Shown: positions 45,201-54,776 of the stretch, piece after piece | Layout: each line of letters opens with the position of its first letter | Numbering within the stretch: position 1 is the first letter of the stretch | NCBI GenBank assembly: GCA_003136675.1 | Contig: PLFE01000051.1 | Span: forward strand, 1 to 64,000 | Reading direction: 5' to 3' | DNA length: 64,000 nt | From: Bryobacterales bacterium | Lineage (GTDB): Bacteria; Acidobacteriota; Terriglobia; Bryobacterales; Bryobacteraceae | Translations under genes and position numbers: made by a program | Notes under the pieces: generated by a model | The model's input: only the letters and a program-made list of their open reading frames with translations | The model's database searches: none | What the model was told of the DNA's origin: nothing

Positions 45201-45568
45201 CATACACCGGTACGGGCACCTGCCTGAACGCGAATGCGTTCTTGAACAGTGGCTCGGCGAGCTTTGAAGGTTACACTTCCTGGCCGGGACAGAACCGCAA
45301 TCAGTATCGCGGACCGCATTACTTCGATACGGATATGGCGCTCAACAAGAATTTCAACGTCACGGAACGGCTGAAGTTTGGTGTTGGTCTCCAGGCGTTC
45401 AACGCCTTCAACCACCCGAATTTTGGTCTACCCGATGGCAATCTGGGTGATGGAACGTTCGGTCAGATCACCGGGATGGCAAGCACCACGACCACTCCGT
45501 ACGGTAGCTTCCTTGGATTCGATGCTTCGCCCCGTATTCTGCAGATCACGGGCAAGTTCGTTTTCTAG
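42218..45568 (+). CDS. TonB-dependent receptor-like outer-membrane protein with carboxypeptidase-regulatory domain (copy 2)
   Basis: The 1116-residue protein starts at ATG 42218 after a GGAGGAG site. It has a signal peptide ('MAGLLASLLLALTPAGAQ'), a carboxypeptidase-regulatory domain ('SGDITGTITDPSGAVIAGATV', about 25-110), and a plug-like part ('GGDITNIADTAPGVIVNTTGGYGNF'). A long beta-barrel ends in 'ILQITGKFVF'. The two receptor genes are tandem paralogues with separate, near-identical promoters and terminators, so they are likely independent units under the same control. The ligand is unknown; no SusD-like partner is present. Confidence 0.93.
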   Translation: MTKTMMAGLLASLLLALTPAGAQSLTSGDITGTITDPSGAVIAGATVTLTSVDEGSVQTTTTSQAGVYRFSLLKPGRYAVVASQAGFEKAERKMELVVGQLLNADLKLAVGAATQTIEVSADAGTVSVDPAQVTSFTAAEVALLPSAGGDITNIADTAPGVIVNTTGGYGNFTANGLPATSNLFTVNGENDMDPYFNINNSGASNLTLGSNEIEEATVTTNAYSGQYGQLSGAQVSYITKSGTNQFHGNGTYSWNGRDLNANDWFSNATDTPRPFANANQWAAGIAGPIIKNKTFFFVDYEALNFVLPNVDTVESPTPAFASAVLANVQALEPVEYPTYQKIMGLYANASGASGATPLANNAQCNALQLPGFNPGTSACSQIFETTPTAHATEWILAFKIDHQLTDNDHMFFRFRNDEGTQPTTIDPISPNFDALSQQPSWDAQFGETHIFGPHATNEFVASLSHYQAQFLQNDQTVLSTLPYGIAMSGLNLSSIDSEIADFPQGRNITQWQLIDNYTVNKGRHTLKFGENFRRYDVSDHNFFYNYPEVYFGYNAQVGLQQFVDGVAYQYRQSLNTQSDVPVSIWGLGLYAMDEWAVRPNLKLTLALRAERTSNPVCHTDCFSNFNAPFTSLASATAPDPTVVPYSADISSGQKYAFPGVDAVDWSPRFGFSYSPGGSQKTVVSGGFGIFYDGPPAGLLDDLLANPPNSVAIRVRPTGGTLPFDPAGGAATWAASAGAYNINQSYSQISASLSALGSVFAVPAFTQIAGTIHSPEVQEWNLQVQRSLTESLVMTLSYNGNHSIKIPYTNSWPNAYDPYGIFPTVPGVSETGPLVPNYGEVSVVQSGAVSNYNGGTVSLRKRFSHGFSAHFNYTYAHGLDEVSNGGIFTYGDSLLGQINPTSLRASNYGNSDYDIRHSFNGDWVYNPSYKFSNKFMQALLGGWQYSGKIFWRSGLPFSVTDGYWNGAFGNGGGTILATPVSGGGAVQPNSCGSGAAYTGTGTCLNANAFLNSGSASFEGYTSWPGQNRNQYRGPHYFDTDMALNKNFNVTERLKFGVGLQAFNAFNHPNFGLPDGNLGDGTFGQITGMASTTTTPYGSFLGFDASPRILQITGKFVF

Positions 45569-45590
45569 GGTTACCTTGAACTGCAACAAC

Positions 45591-45618
45591 AAAGGGGAGC
45601 CGAAGGGCTCCCCTTTTT
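45591..45618 (+). terminator. Rho-independent terminator after receptor copy 2
   Basis: A ten-base perfect stem (AAGGGGAGCC with GGCTCCCCTT) closed by the loop GAAG is followed by a T run. It lies 22 bases after the receptor stop. Confidence 0.9.
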
Positions 45619-46083
45619 CTTGTGCGGTGCCCCAGGAAATTCAGCTTTTTTCCCAACACCGTCAATCACTTAACCTAAAATCCCAATGAGCACCCAAATC
45701 CAGATGGGAAACTGAATCGAGGAGCGAAGAACCGCCTCCCTGCAGGGGAACTGGCTTCGTTCCCCACATTTCGATTTCCGTGGACTGGCAGCGCCTTTCA
45801 CACTCGGCCAAAGTCACCGGTTGGATCCTCAGTATCCCGCCCAAAGAAAACAGAATCAATCAGATAGAGAGAAAATTTGGTTTGCATTCCTGGCCCACAA
45901 TCAAAGGACAGGTATCTGATAAGGCACTGGGCAGCGCGGCTGATGGCGCATCTCCGTCGGTGGGATTCGAACAGAAAAGGGAGCCTCGCGGCTCCCCTTG
46001 CGGTTACGGAACGTCTCGCTCGCCATTCTTTATCGGCCTTCTCAAAGTGGCTGAGTTGCAGATTATCGATTCATCCAGCTATC
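45619..46083. other. Gene-free stretch with a tRNA-like 3' fragment and a hairpin
   Basis: No reading frame here looks like a protein gene. Two features stand out. On the minus strand 45952-45971 reads like the T-loop and 3' acceptor strand of a tRNA (TTCGAAT loop, CCCAC stem half, CGACGGA acceptor, discriminator G). The preceding sequence does not pair with it, so no complete tRNA is present. Next to it, 45976-45999 forms a hairpin with arms similar to the two receptor terminators but with no T run. Confidence 0.4.
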
Positions 46084-46114
46084 TTGACAAAATATCACAT
46101 TAGATATAGTCTAA
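46084..46114 (+). promoter_or_regulatory. perR promoter with PerR-box-like operator
   Basis: A consensus -35 TTGACA lies at 46084-46089. A -10 candidate is TATAGT (46105-46110, 15-base spacing) or TAGTCT (46107-46112, 17-base spacing). The -10 region overlaps TTAGA-N5-TCTAA at 46100-46114, a 15-base dyad with the size and AT-rich character of PerR boxes. It lies six bases before the perR ATG, which suggests autorepression. Confidence 0.6.
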
Positions 46115-46120
46115 GTTCTC

Positions 46121-46552
46121 ATGGACGCCGAGGCGATTAAGCGGTCCTTGGAGGACACCGGGTTGCGGTGTACTCCCCAGCGCTATGCGGTGATGGCATT
46201 CCTGATGGAAACCGACCAGCATCCCACGTCGGCGGAAATTTTCGAGGCCGTGAATCGCGTGGATCCGCGCTCCTCCAGGGCCACGACTTATAACAATCTC
46301 CGCGACCTGGTGCAGGCGGGTTTGGTGCGCGAAGTGGCCATTGAGGGCCGTGCCGCGCGATTCGATGCAAAAGGCATGCGGCATCATCATTTCATCTGCG
46401 ACCGTTGCGGGAATGTTGAGGACATCGATTGGTATGACCTGCCCAGTCCTGCCCCGGGCTCTCTCGACAAGCGGATTCTTCGCGAATCCGAAGTGATTTT
46501 CAGGGGGCTCTGCGCGAAGTGCGCCCCGGGCGGGGCCTCCCGTCAAGCTTGA
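46121..46552 (+). CDS. perR: Peroxide-responsive Fur family regulator PerR
   Basis: The 143-residue protein has the Fur winged-helix fold with 'GLRCTPQRYAVMAFL' and 'HPTSAEIFEAVN'. Its histidine corresponds to the oxidation-sensitive His37 of PerR. The dimerisation part carries 'RFDAKGMRHHHFICDRCG', whose RFD replaces the RYE of Fur, and two CxxC zinc-site pairs ('CDRC' and 'CAKC'). It probably represses itself and katG, encoded 51 bases downstream on the same strand, and is released by peroxide oxidation of metal-ligating histidines. Confidence 0.93.
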   Translation: MDAEAIKRSLEDTGLRCTPQRYAVMAFLMETDQHPTSAEIFEAVNRVDPRSSRATTYNNLRDLVQAGLVREVAIEGRAARFDAKGMRHHHFICDRCGNVEDIDWYDLPSPAPGSLDKRILRESEVIFRGLCAKCAPGGASRQA

Positions 46553-46566
46553 TAGCCGCGTCATCC

Positions 46567-48892
<2,326 letters not shown>

Positions 48893-48919
48893 GTCAACGG
48901 CTCAGTCCTCAATCCTCAT

Positions 48920-48945
48920 GACGGCCGTCCCAGAGGGCGGCCGTC
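48920..48945. terminator. Hairpin between convergent katG and lipoprotein genes
   Basis: The eight-base arms GACGGCCG (48920-48927) and CGGCCGTC (48938-48945) can pair on either strand. It lies between two convergent stops. No T run follows on either side, so bidirectional termination is only a possibility. Confidence 0.4.
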
Positions 48946-48958
48946 TGGTCGAGATCCA

Positions 48959-49426
48959 CTAGGCTGATTTGAACGTAATCTTGTAGATATCGCCTTTGCT
49001 GTCGGATGCGACGCCAAACAGATGCACGCGGTTTTCCGCCGCCTCGATCTGATAGAACTCCACGTTGAGAAGGGTTCCTTTGTCTCCCGTAATTGCCGCC
49101 TTGGCATAGTGCTTGTCACCCACAACATGGGAGACATAGTAACCCGATCCGTAGACCGCGTCCCACATTGATGACGTAGGCGCAACATCGGAGGGGAGAA
49201 CACGGTTCCAACGGCCGTTGAAAGTCTCGCCGTCGACAGCCAGGGAAACCGTTCCTACATCGAAGTTGAGGCCTCCGGAGATTTTCCCGGAAAAGACAGG
49301 TAGAGGATTCTGCGCGCTTAACGGGCCCTGAACCGGGTAAAGCCGAACCCCGACTGTGCAGCCCGTCAGCAGAAGAAGCGGCAACAGGATGGTGAGTCGT
49401 CCAGTTTTCATTCTGCTAAGTTTCAT
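48959..49426 (-). CDS. Small lipoprotein, unknown function
   Basis: This 155-residue protein carries a lipoprotein signal, 'RLTILLPLLLLTGC', with the modified cysteine near position 23. The mature part of about 130 residues has beta-strand-rich sequence such as 'KISGGLNFDVGTVSLAVDGETFNGRW' and 'GSGYYVSHVVGDKHYAKAAITGDKG'. I do not recognise the family. A second ATG at 49411 follows a duplicated 'AGAATGAAA' and would fit the signal peptide equally well. It is convergent with katG. Confidence 0.78.
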   Translation of the reverse strand: MKLSRMKTGRLTILLPLLLLTGCTVGVRLYPVQGPLSAQNPLPVFSGKISGGLNFDVGTVSLAVDGETFNGRWNRVLPSDVAPTSSMWDAVYGSGYYVSHVVGDKHYAKAAITGDKGTLLNVEFYQIEAAENRVHLFGVASDSKGDIYKITFKSA

Positions 49427-49488
49427 TCTGTTGATCCGACGCAGCGGAGACTGAGAGGGTTACAACTTCAGCGCACGCAACTCCCGCC

Positions 49489-50076
49489 CTACCAGCTATA
49501 CGTGTAGCCGACGCTCGACGTCGTGTACCAGGGGACCGTGACCACCTTGTTGTAGCTCTCCTGTATCCAGATTGAACTGTTCCGGCTGAAGTGGATCACA
49601 GCCCCCAGCGAAAGGCCGCTATAGAATCGGTTCGCCACCTGAACGCCGCCTGTATAGCTGGTGATTCCGCCCTGTATCCACGTGTAGCCCGTGATCACCT
49701 TGGTTTTGGGGATGGAGAAGTTTTTCATCAGCCCCAGGGATTCGGTGTGTTCGCCAAAGTCGGTGTGGAAGAAGCCGTGGCTTCCGCTGTTCTCGTAGGT
49801 GTAGGCGAAAGTCAATTCGTCACCGATTGGATCGCCTTTCAGGAAGGCGAAGGTATGACCGATGCCGATGTTGTCGTTGGCTCGCGGGAGTAGCCCGGGC
49901 CGGTCAAAGTCGGACCCCAGCATGATGAACAGGTCGGTGCTGGTGTCCATGCTTGCTTCGGGGCTCGCTTCTGGGCTTGTTTCGGGGGGCGGCGCGGCTG
50001 CCGTTTGGGCTCTTGCGAGCGCGGTTGCGAAGGCCAGAAAAACCACGAATGTGCGCGGGAAGTGGGAAAGGATCAC
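49489..50076 (-). CDS. Secreted small outer-membrane barrel-like protein, unknown
   Basis: A GTG start at 50076 puts a clean signal peptide at the N-terminus ('SHFPRTFVVFLAFATALARA'). A longer start at 50181 would add 35 non-signal residues. After a proline/glutamate/alanine-rich linker, about 150 residues of alternating strands follow ('ELTFAYTYENSGSHGFFHTDFG', 'TKVITGYTWIQGGITSYTGG'). They end in 'SVGYTYSW', a typical outer-membrane barrel terminus. The family is not recognised. It is divergent from the Ada/AlkA gene, with a gap of about 110 bases. Confidence 0.72.
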   Translation of the reverse strand: MILSHFPRTFVVFLAFATALARAQTAAAPPPETSPEASPEASMDTSTDLFIMLGSDFDRPGLLPRANDNIGIGHTFAFLKGDPIGDELTFAYTYENSGSHGFFHTDFGEHTESLGLMKNFSIPKTKVITGYTWIQGGITSYTGGVQVANRFYSGLSLGAVIHFSRNSSIWIQESYNKVVTVPWYTTSSVGYTYSW

Positions 50077-50187
50077 AGTTGAGTGTGTATCCGGTTGAGA
50101 GGGAACTGCTGGCAACTTTCGGACATAATGGCGGCCTGGGTTCACATCTTTATGCCTTCCTTGTGACCATCTCTCTACCATTCAGGA

Positions 50188-51600
50188 ATGGGGTTTCAGA
50201 CTTCCGGCGGTGAGCGTTTTCTGGACCGTACCGTCTGCCTGCAGGCCATTTACAGCCGCGACGTTCGTTTTGACGGGCGCTTCTTCGCTGGGGCCACCAC
50301 CACCGGCCTGTATTGCCGCAATATCTGTCCGGTCCCGTTCGCCAAGCCGGGCCACCTCGTGTTGTTTGCGTGCGCGGGGACGGCGGAGTCAGCCGGCTTC
50401 CGCCCGTGCAAGCGGTGCCGGCCCGAGGCAGCTCCCGGAACGCCGGCGTGGCTGGGCACGTCGGCGGTCGTCTCGCGCGCCTATCGGTTGATTTTAGAAG
50501 GCGCGCTGAACCAAGGAAATATTGAGGACCTCGCGGGAAGAATGGGGCTCGGTTCGCGCCATCTGAGGCGTCTTTTCGTTCAGCACCTGGGAACTTCCCC
50601 GCTGAAGATCGCCACCACTCACCGGGTGCACCTGGCGCGAAAGTTGATTGAGGAATCGCCGTTTTCCATGACGCGGATTGCTTTCTATTCCGGATTCCGA
50701 AGCATCCGGGAGTTCAATCACGCCGTTGTCTCATCAAGCGGGCAGTCGCCCAGCGAGTTGCGCCGCGCGTCACGCGGCTCCTGCATGCCTCCGCAGGCCG
50801 GCTGCCTGGAACTTCGCCTGCCTTATCGAACGCCCTTTGATTGGAGAAGTTTGATTGCGTTCCTGAAGCAGAGGGCCGTCGAGGGCGTGGAAGTTGTGAC
50901 CGAGACTTCGTACCAGCGAACCATCAAGATCGGCGGAGTGCCCGGCTTTTTCTCGGCATTCCACGAAGAGGCCGCGTCGCGGCTGCACATTCGCCTCCAG
51001 GTCGACAATTATCAGGGCCTCGCCCAAACCGTGGAACGGATTCGGCGCCTGTTCGATCTCCATGCCGACCCTGTGCAGATTGCCAGCCATCTTTCGCGCG
51101 ACCCGGACTTGCGGCCGCTTCTCAACCTGCGCCCTGGGCTTCGAGTACCCGGAGTCTGGGATGGATTTGAGACGGCCGTGCTTGCTGTGCTCGGCCAGCG
51201 GCTCACGCGGCGCGCTCCCGCGAAAGTGGTCCGGCGCTTCGTCCGGCTGTTTGGAACTCCGGTGGCGACTCCCGTCGCGGGACTCAATATGCTGTTTCCC
51301 AGCCCGGAGACGATTGCCGCCGCCGACCTGTCCCAGGCCGGCATCGGCGAGGCGCGCGCCGCAACGCTGCGCCGGCTGGCTGACGCGATTGTGCGCCGGC
51401 AGTTTGAATTCTCGGCTCCCACTCTGGATCGGGCGGTTTCCCAATTACGATCGGTTTGCGGAGTGGACGAGAGCACGGCGAACTATATCGCCATGCGGGC
51501 GTTCGGAGAACCGGATGCGTTTCCGGCAAGCGCGCCGCGGTCGATACCGGAAACATGGCGGCCCTGGCGAGCCTATGCCGCCATGCATCTGACTGCCTGA
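50188..51600 (+). CDS. Ada/AlkA-type DNA-alkylation repair fusion, glycosylase catalytic aspartate apparently missing
   Basis: The 470-residue protein has an Ada zinc domain at the N-terminus ('FFAGATTTGLYCRNICPVPFAKPG', then 'FRPCKRCRPE') with the four zinc cysteines. An AraC-type HTH follows (about 90-195), then an AlkA N-terminal domain and a HhH-GPD domain ('GVDESTANYIAMRAFG' near 428). E. coli AlkA continues with the segment holding Asp238 before 'RWKPWRSYALLH'. Here 'EPDAFPASAPRSIPETWRPWRAYAAMHL' joins the two sides with about 20 residues lost, including the expected aspartate. The methyl-accepting Ada domain may still work. Confidence 0.88.
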   Translation: MGFQTSGGERFLDRTVCLQAIYSRDVRFDGRFFAGATTTGLYCRNICPVPFAKPGHLVLFACAGTAESAGFRPCKRCRPEAAPGTPAWLGTSAVVSRAYRLILEGALNQGNIEDLAGRMGLGSRHLRRLFVQHLGTSPLKIATTHRVHLARKLIEESPFSMTRIAFYSGFRSIREFNHAVVSSSGQSPSELRRASRGSCMPPQAGCLELRLPYRTPFDWRSLIAFLKQRAVEGVEVVTETSYQRTIKIGGVPGFFSAFHEEAASRLHIRLQVDNYQGLAQTVERIRRLFDLHADPVQIASHLSRDPDLRPLLNLRPGLRVPGVWDGFETAVLAVLGQRLTRRAPAKVVRRFVRLFGTPVATPVAGLNMLFPSPETIAAADLSQAGIGEARAATLRRLADAIVRRQFEFSAPTLDRAVSQLRSVCGVDESTANYIAMRAFGEPDAFPASAPRSIPETWRPWRAYAAMHLTA

Positions 51601-51617
51601 GGAGTAAACTATTACAG

Positions 51618-52382
51618 GTGCAGTCCGGCCTCATCTCAGTTCTGGTCCCCCTCTATAACGAGGAAGCCACCATCGCGGAAATTCTTTCCCGTGTGATGTC
51701 GGCGCCTCTCCCCGCCGCTTTCCGGCTGGAAATCGTAATTGTGGACGACGGTTCGACGGACCGGTCCGCGGAGATCGCCGACGGCGTTTGCGCGCGTGTT
51801 CCGGATTTCGTCCGGCTGATTCGCCTGAGCAGGAACCGGGGAAAGGGCGCGGCCGTTCGCGCGGCCATTCATGCGGCGCGAGGCGAGTTCTGCGTGATTC
51901 AGGATGCGGATCTGGAGTATCATCCGCGCGATTTTCTGAAGCTGTTGGGGCCTTTGGTCGATGGCTCTTCCGACGTGGTTTATGGGTCGCGTTTCCTGGG
52001 CTCCGGAAGGGCTGTGCTTTACTTCTGGCACTCCGTCGCGAACCATCTGCTCACCCGGCTGTGCAATTTATTTTCGGGGCTGCGGTTGACTGACGCGCTC
52101 ACCGGCTATAAGGCTTTTCGGACTTCATTGGTGAAGTCGATCCCCTTGCGATGCGACGGGTTCGCGATTGAGCCGGAGCTGACCATGAAGCTTGCCAACC
52201 GCGCGGCCAGGTTTGCCGAGGTGCCGATTAGTTACCTGGCACGCAGTTATCGGGAAGGCAAGAAAGTTGGCTTGAACGACGCCTTTGAAGCCGTCGCCGC
52301 GATTGTTTACTACTGGATGTTTGATGATCGATCCGCGCCTGCTGAAGTCCGTGCCGCCAAGCGTCCGTCAGTCGGAGACTGA
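51618..52382 (+). CDS. Family 2 glycosyltransferase (polyprenyl-phosphate mannosyltransferase-like)
   Basis: From GTG 51618 the product has 254 residues with a GT-A fold: 'ISVLVPLYNEEATIAEIL', 'IVIVDDGSTDRSAEI', 'GKGAAVRAAIHAARGEFCVIQDADLEY' (DxD) and 'GSRFLGSG'. No C-terminal membrane segment is present. It resembles dolichol-phosphate mannosyltransferases, which load a lipid carrier with one sugar. GAGGAG ends 13 bases before the start, slightly long; an upstream start inside the AlkA gene would add non-family residues. Its 3' end overlaps the convergent SDR gene by 15 bases. Confidence 0.9.
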   Translation: MQSGLISVLVPLYNEEATIAEILSRVMSAPLPAAFRLEIVIVDDGSTDRSAEIADGVCARVPDFVRLIRLSRNRGKGAAVRAAIHAARGEFCVIQDADLEYHPRDFLKLLGPLVDGSSDVVYGSRFLGSGRAVLYFWHSVANHLLTRLCNLFSGLRLTDALTGYKAFRTSLVKSIPLRCDGFAIEPELTMKLANRAARFAEVPISYLARSYREGKKVGLNDAFEAVAAIVYYWMFDDRSAPAEVRAAKRPSVGD

Positions 52383-53423
52383 GTTCGCGAGTGCGATCAG
52401 CCGATCTTCAAAGTCTTCTTTGATCGTCTGCGGTTTGTGATTTTTCAGATACCAGCGATAGGTTTCGGCAAGGCCTTCATCGAGCGCCGTCAGCGGCACC
52501 TTCAACACGCGCTTGACCTTGCCGACGGCTTCGGTAATGGGCGGCAAGTCCAGATAAATTCCGAAGTAGGCCGGTTCCCGCATCGCGTTGCCGCCGGATT
52601 CGATGATCCTCTCGCGCATGACGCGAGCGATGCGGGCGTTCTTATTGGCCGCCTTGGCCAGCGCGTGAACGAATTCGAGTTGGGTTACCGGGCGCTCATT
52701 CGCCACGTTGAAACTCTGGCCCACGGCGGCTGAGTCGGACATGGCCCGCATCATCGCCGCCACCAGATCCTTTACGTAGACGAACTGCATGAGCCGGCCG
52801 CCATCACCGGGCACAATGATGGGCCGGTTCACGCGCATTCTGTCCCAGAAGAATTGCTCGCGGTAGAAGGGATTTTCAGGTCCGTAAATGAACGGTGGAC
52901 GGAAAGTCACCGCGGGAAAACCGGTGCGCTGGTGCATGCGAAACAGTGCGCGCTCAGACATGGCCTTGTTACGCGTATAGGGGTTGGCGTGGTCGTCCGG
53001 CGCCAGAGCGTCGTCTTCGTAATGATTCAGGCCGTCGCCATAAGCGGCCACGCTCGACATGAAGATGTAGCGGACCAGGCGATCCCCGCAGGCGCGAGCC
53101 GTGCCTTCCACCTGCGCGGCCGTAGTGCCGCGCTCCCAATCGTAAACATTGTCGAAGACCACGTCAAAGCGGCGGCCATCGATGGCTTTGCGAACCTGCT
53201 CCGCGTCGTTTCGATCGCCCATCAGGCTTTCGACGCGCTTGCCGAGATCGTGCTTCGGCGTTCTGTGAAGGACGGTGACGGCGTGTCCCTCCTTCAGCAG
53301 TTCGGCGACAAGCCGCTTGCCGATGAAAAGCGTCCCGCCAATGACCAACACGCGGAGAGGCGTGACCGCGGGTGACGGCTTAGTCGTAGTATTCGAGGCC
53401 GAGGTGCGTGATGAGTTGTTCAC
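52368..53423 (-). CDS. NAD-dependent epimerase/dehydratase (extended SDR)
   Basis: The 351-residue protein has the extended SDR layout: 'VLVIGGTLFIGKRLVAELL' (NAD motif near 27), 'VVFDNVYDWERGTTAAQV', 'FMSSVAAYGDG' (serine of the active site), and 'YTRNKAMSE' (YxxxK near 148). The C-terminus continues 'TLRWYLKNH'-like. Relatives are annotated as epimerases or CSP41-type RNA-binding SDRs. The first residues, rich in Ser/Thr/Asn, are read through the last 44 bases of the inositol-phosphate synthase gene, so a later start is possible. Its substrate is unknown. Confidence 0.88.
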   Translation of the reverse strand: MNNSSRTSASNTTTKPSPAVTPLRVLVIGGTLFIGKRLVAELLKEGHAVTVLHRTPKHDLGKRVESLMGDRNDAEQVRKAIDGRRFDVVFDNVYDWERGTTAAQVEGTARACGDRLVRYIFMSSVAAYGDGLNHYEDDALAPDDHANPYTRNKAMSERALFRMHQRTGFPAVTFRPPFIYGPENPFYREQFFWDRMRVNRPIIVPGDGGRLMQFVYVKDLVAAMMRAMSDSAAVGQSFNVANERPVTQLEFVHALAKAANKNARIARVMRERIIESGGNAMREPAYFGIYLDLPPITEAVGKVKRVLKVPLTALDEGLAETYRWYLKNHKPQTIKEDFEDRLIALANSVSD

Positions 53424-54711
53424 CTTTCATCCAGCGGAGCGTATTCTTTAACTTCATCAGCTGAATGAAAATATCATGCTCCGGGTACAGACCGGGAGCG
53501 GTCATTGGCGCTTTGAAGTAAAAGGAGAGCCACTCCTGGACGCCGCGCATGCCGGAGCGCTGCGCCAGATCCATGAAGAGTACCAGATCGAGAACCAGCG
53601 GAGCGGCCAGAATGGAGTCGCGGCACAGAAAATCGATCTTGATCTGCATGGGATAGCCCATCCAGCCGAAGATGTCGATGTTGTCCCAGCCTTCCTTCGC
53701 GTCGCCGCGAGGGGGGTAGTAGTTGATCCGGACCTTGTGGTAGACGTCTTTGTACAGTTCGGGGTAGAGTTCCGGCTGCAGGATCTGCTCCAGGGCGCTG
53801 AGCTTCGATTCCTCCTTGCTCTTGAATGAACCGGGGTCGTCGAGAACTTCGCCGTCCCGATTCCCCAGAATGTTGGTGGAGAACCAACCGTGCATCCCCA
53901 GCATGCGCGCCTTTAGGCCCGGGGCCACCAGCGTCTTCATGAAGGTCTGCCCGGTTTTGAAATCCTTGCCGCAAACGGGCACTTCGCGATCTCGCGCAAA
54001 CTCCAGCAGGGCCGGGGTGTCCGTGGTCAGATGCGGGGCGCCGTTCGCGTAGGGCACGCCGGATTTAATGGCGGCGTAAGCGTAGATCTGGCTGGGCGAG
54101 ATCTCCGGATCGCTCTTCACCAGGCCACACTCGAAATCCTTGAGCGTGCCGTGAACCGCGGCAGGCCGGTTGAAGACTTCGGTAGATCCGCACCAGATCA
54201 TGGCGAGGCGCTCACAATCGTTCTTCTCTTTGAACGTGCGGATGTCGTCCAGCAACATCTCGGCATGGTCCATTTTCGATCCCGCGGGTTTCTTATTTGG
54301 CCCGTCGATACGCTTGACGTACTCGTGATCGAAGACGGCGGGCATGGGCTGGATGCGCTCAAGCGGCTCTTTCAATTGATCGAGCATGGACTTCTCGAGC
54401 ACACCCGCGTGGACCGCCGCTTCATAGGCGTTATCGGGGAAAATATCCCAACAGCCGAAACTCAGGTCGTCGAGTGACGCGAGCGGCACGAAATCCTTGA
54501 TCTTCGGACTGTTATTGTCCGTGCGCTTCCCGAGCCGGATCGTGTTCAACTGGGTGAGCGAGCCGACGGGAGCAGCCAGACCGCGGCGGACGGCCTCCAC
54601 GCCGGCGATAAATGTGGTGGTGACCGCTCCCATGCCCGGTATGAGGACGCCGAGCTTTCCGTTGGCCGGGCGGATTGCCGGGGCCGGTTTCTCTGAACTG
54701 CTACTTGCCAA
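53380..54711 (-). CDS. ino1: Inositol-3-phosphate synthase
   Basis: The 443-residue protein matches myo-inositol-3-phosphate synthase: an NAD-binding start 'KLGVLIPGMGAVTTTFIAGVEA' (near 19), 'MIWCGSTEVFNRP', 'SGVPYANGAPHLTTDTPALLEFA', and 'VCGKDFKTGQTFMKTLVAP' with the catalytic lysines. It converts glucose 6-phosphate to inositol 3-phosphate in the cytoplasm. It is the first gene of a pair with the SDR, overlapping by 44 bases. A family 2 glycosyltransferase is convergent, which suggests an inositol-containing lipid or glycolipid. That is inference. Confidence 0.95.
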   Translation of the reverse strand: MASSSSEKPAPAIRPANGKLGVLIPGMGAVTTTFIAGVEAVRRGLAAPVGSLTQLNTIRLGKRTDNNSPKIKDFVPLASLDDLSFGCWDIFPDNAYEAAVHAGVLEKSMLDQLKEPLERIQPMPAVFDHEYVKRIDGPNKKPAGSKMDHAEMLLDDIRTFKEKNDCERLAMIWCGSTEVFNRPAAVHGTLKDFECGLVKSDPEISPSQIYAYAAIKSGVPYANGAPHLTTDTPALLEFARDREVPVCGKDFKTGQTFMKTLVAPGLKARMLGMHGWFSTNILGNRDGEVLDDPGSFKSKEESKLSALEQILQPELYPELYKDVYHKVRINYYPPRGDAKEGWDNIDIFGWMGYPMQIKIDFLCRDSILAAPLVLDLVLFMDLAQRSGMRGVQEWLSFYFKAPMTAPGLYPEHDIFIQLMKLKNTLRWMKGEQLITHLGLEYYD

Positions 54712-54759
54712 TTTTCAATGTCTCCTGGCCCGGAAGGCCTTCAAAATGAATCAATTTGA

Positions 54760-54765
54760 TATACT
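54760..54765 (+). promoter_or_regulatory. -10 element giving a near-leaderless LytTR mRNA
   Basis: TATACT lies 11 bases before the ATG of the LytTR regulator gene. Transcription from it would start about five bases before the ATG. No Shine-Dalgarno sequence precedes the ATG, which fits a leaderless message. No convincing -35 element is seen. Confidence 0.4.
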
Positions 54766-54776
54766 AGCAGTCTCGC

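Noticed and set aside
45952-46030. Complete tRNA gene on the minus strand
   Set aside because: The T-loop and acceptor 3' strand are present, but the T-stem 5' half, anticodon arm and 5' acceptor do not fold.
45662-46140. Short plus- and minus-strand readings in the gap before perR
   Set aside because: Low-complexity translations with no known motifs, spanning hairpins and the tRNA-like fragment; no supporting start signals.
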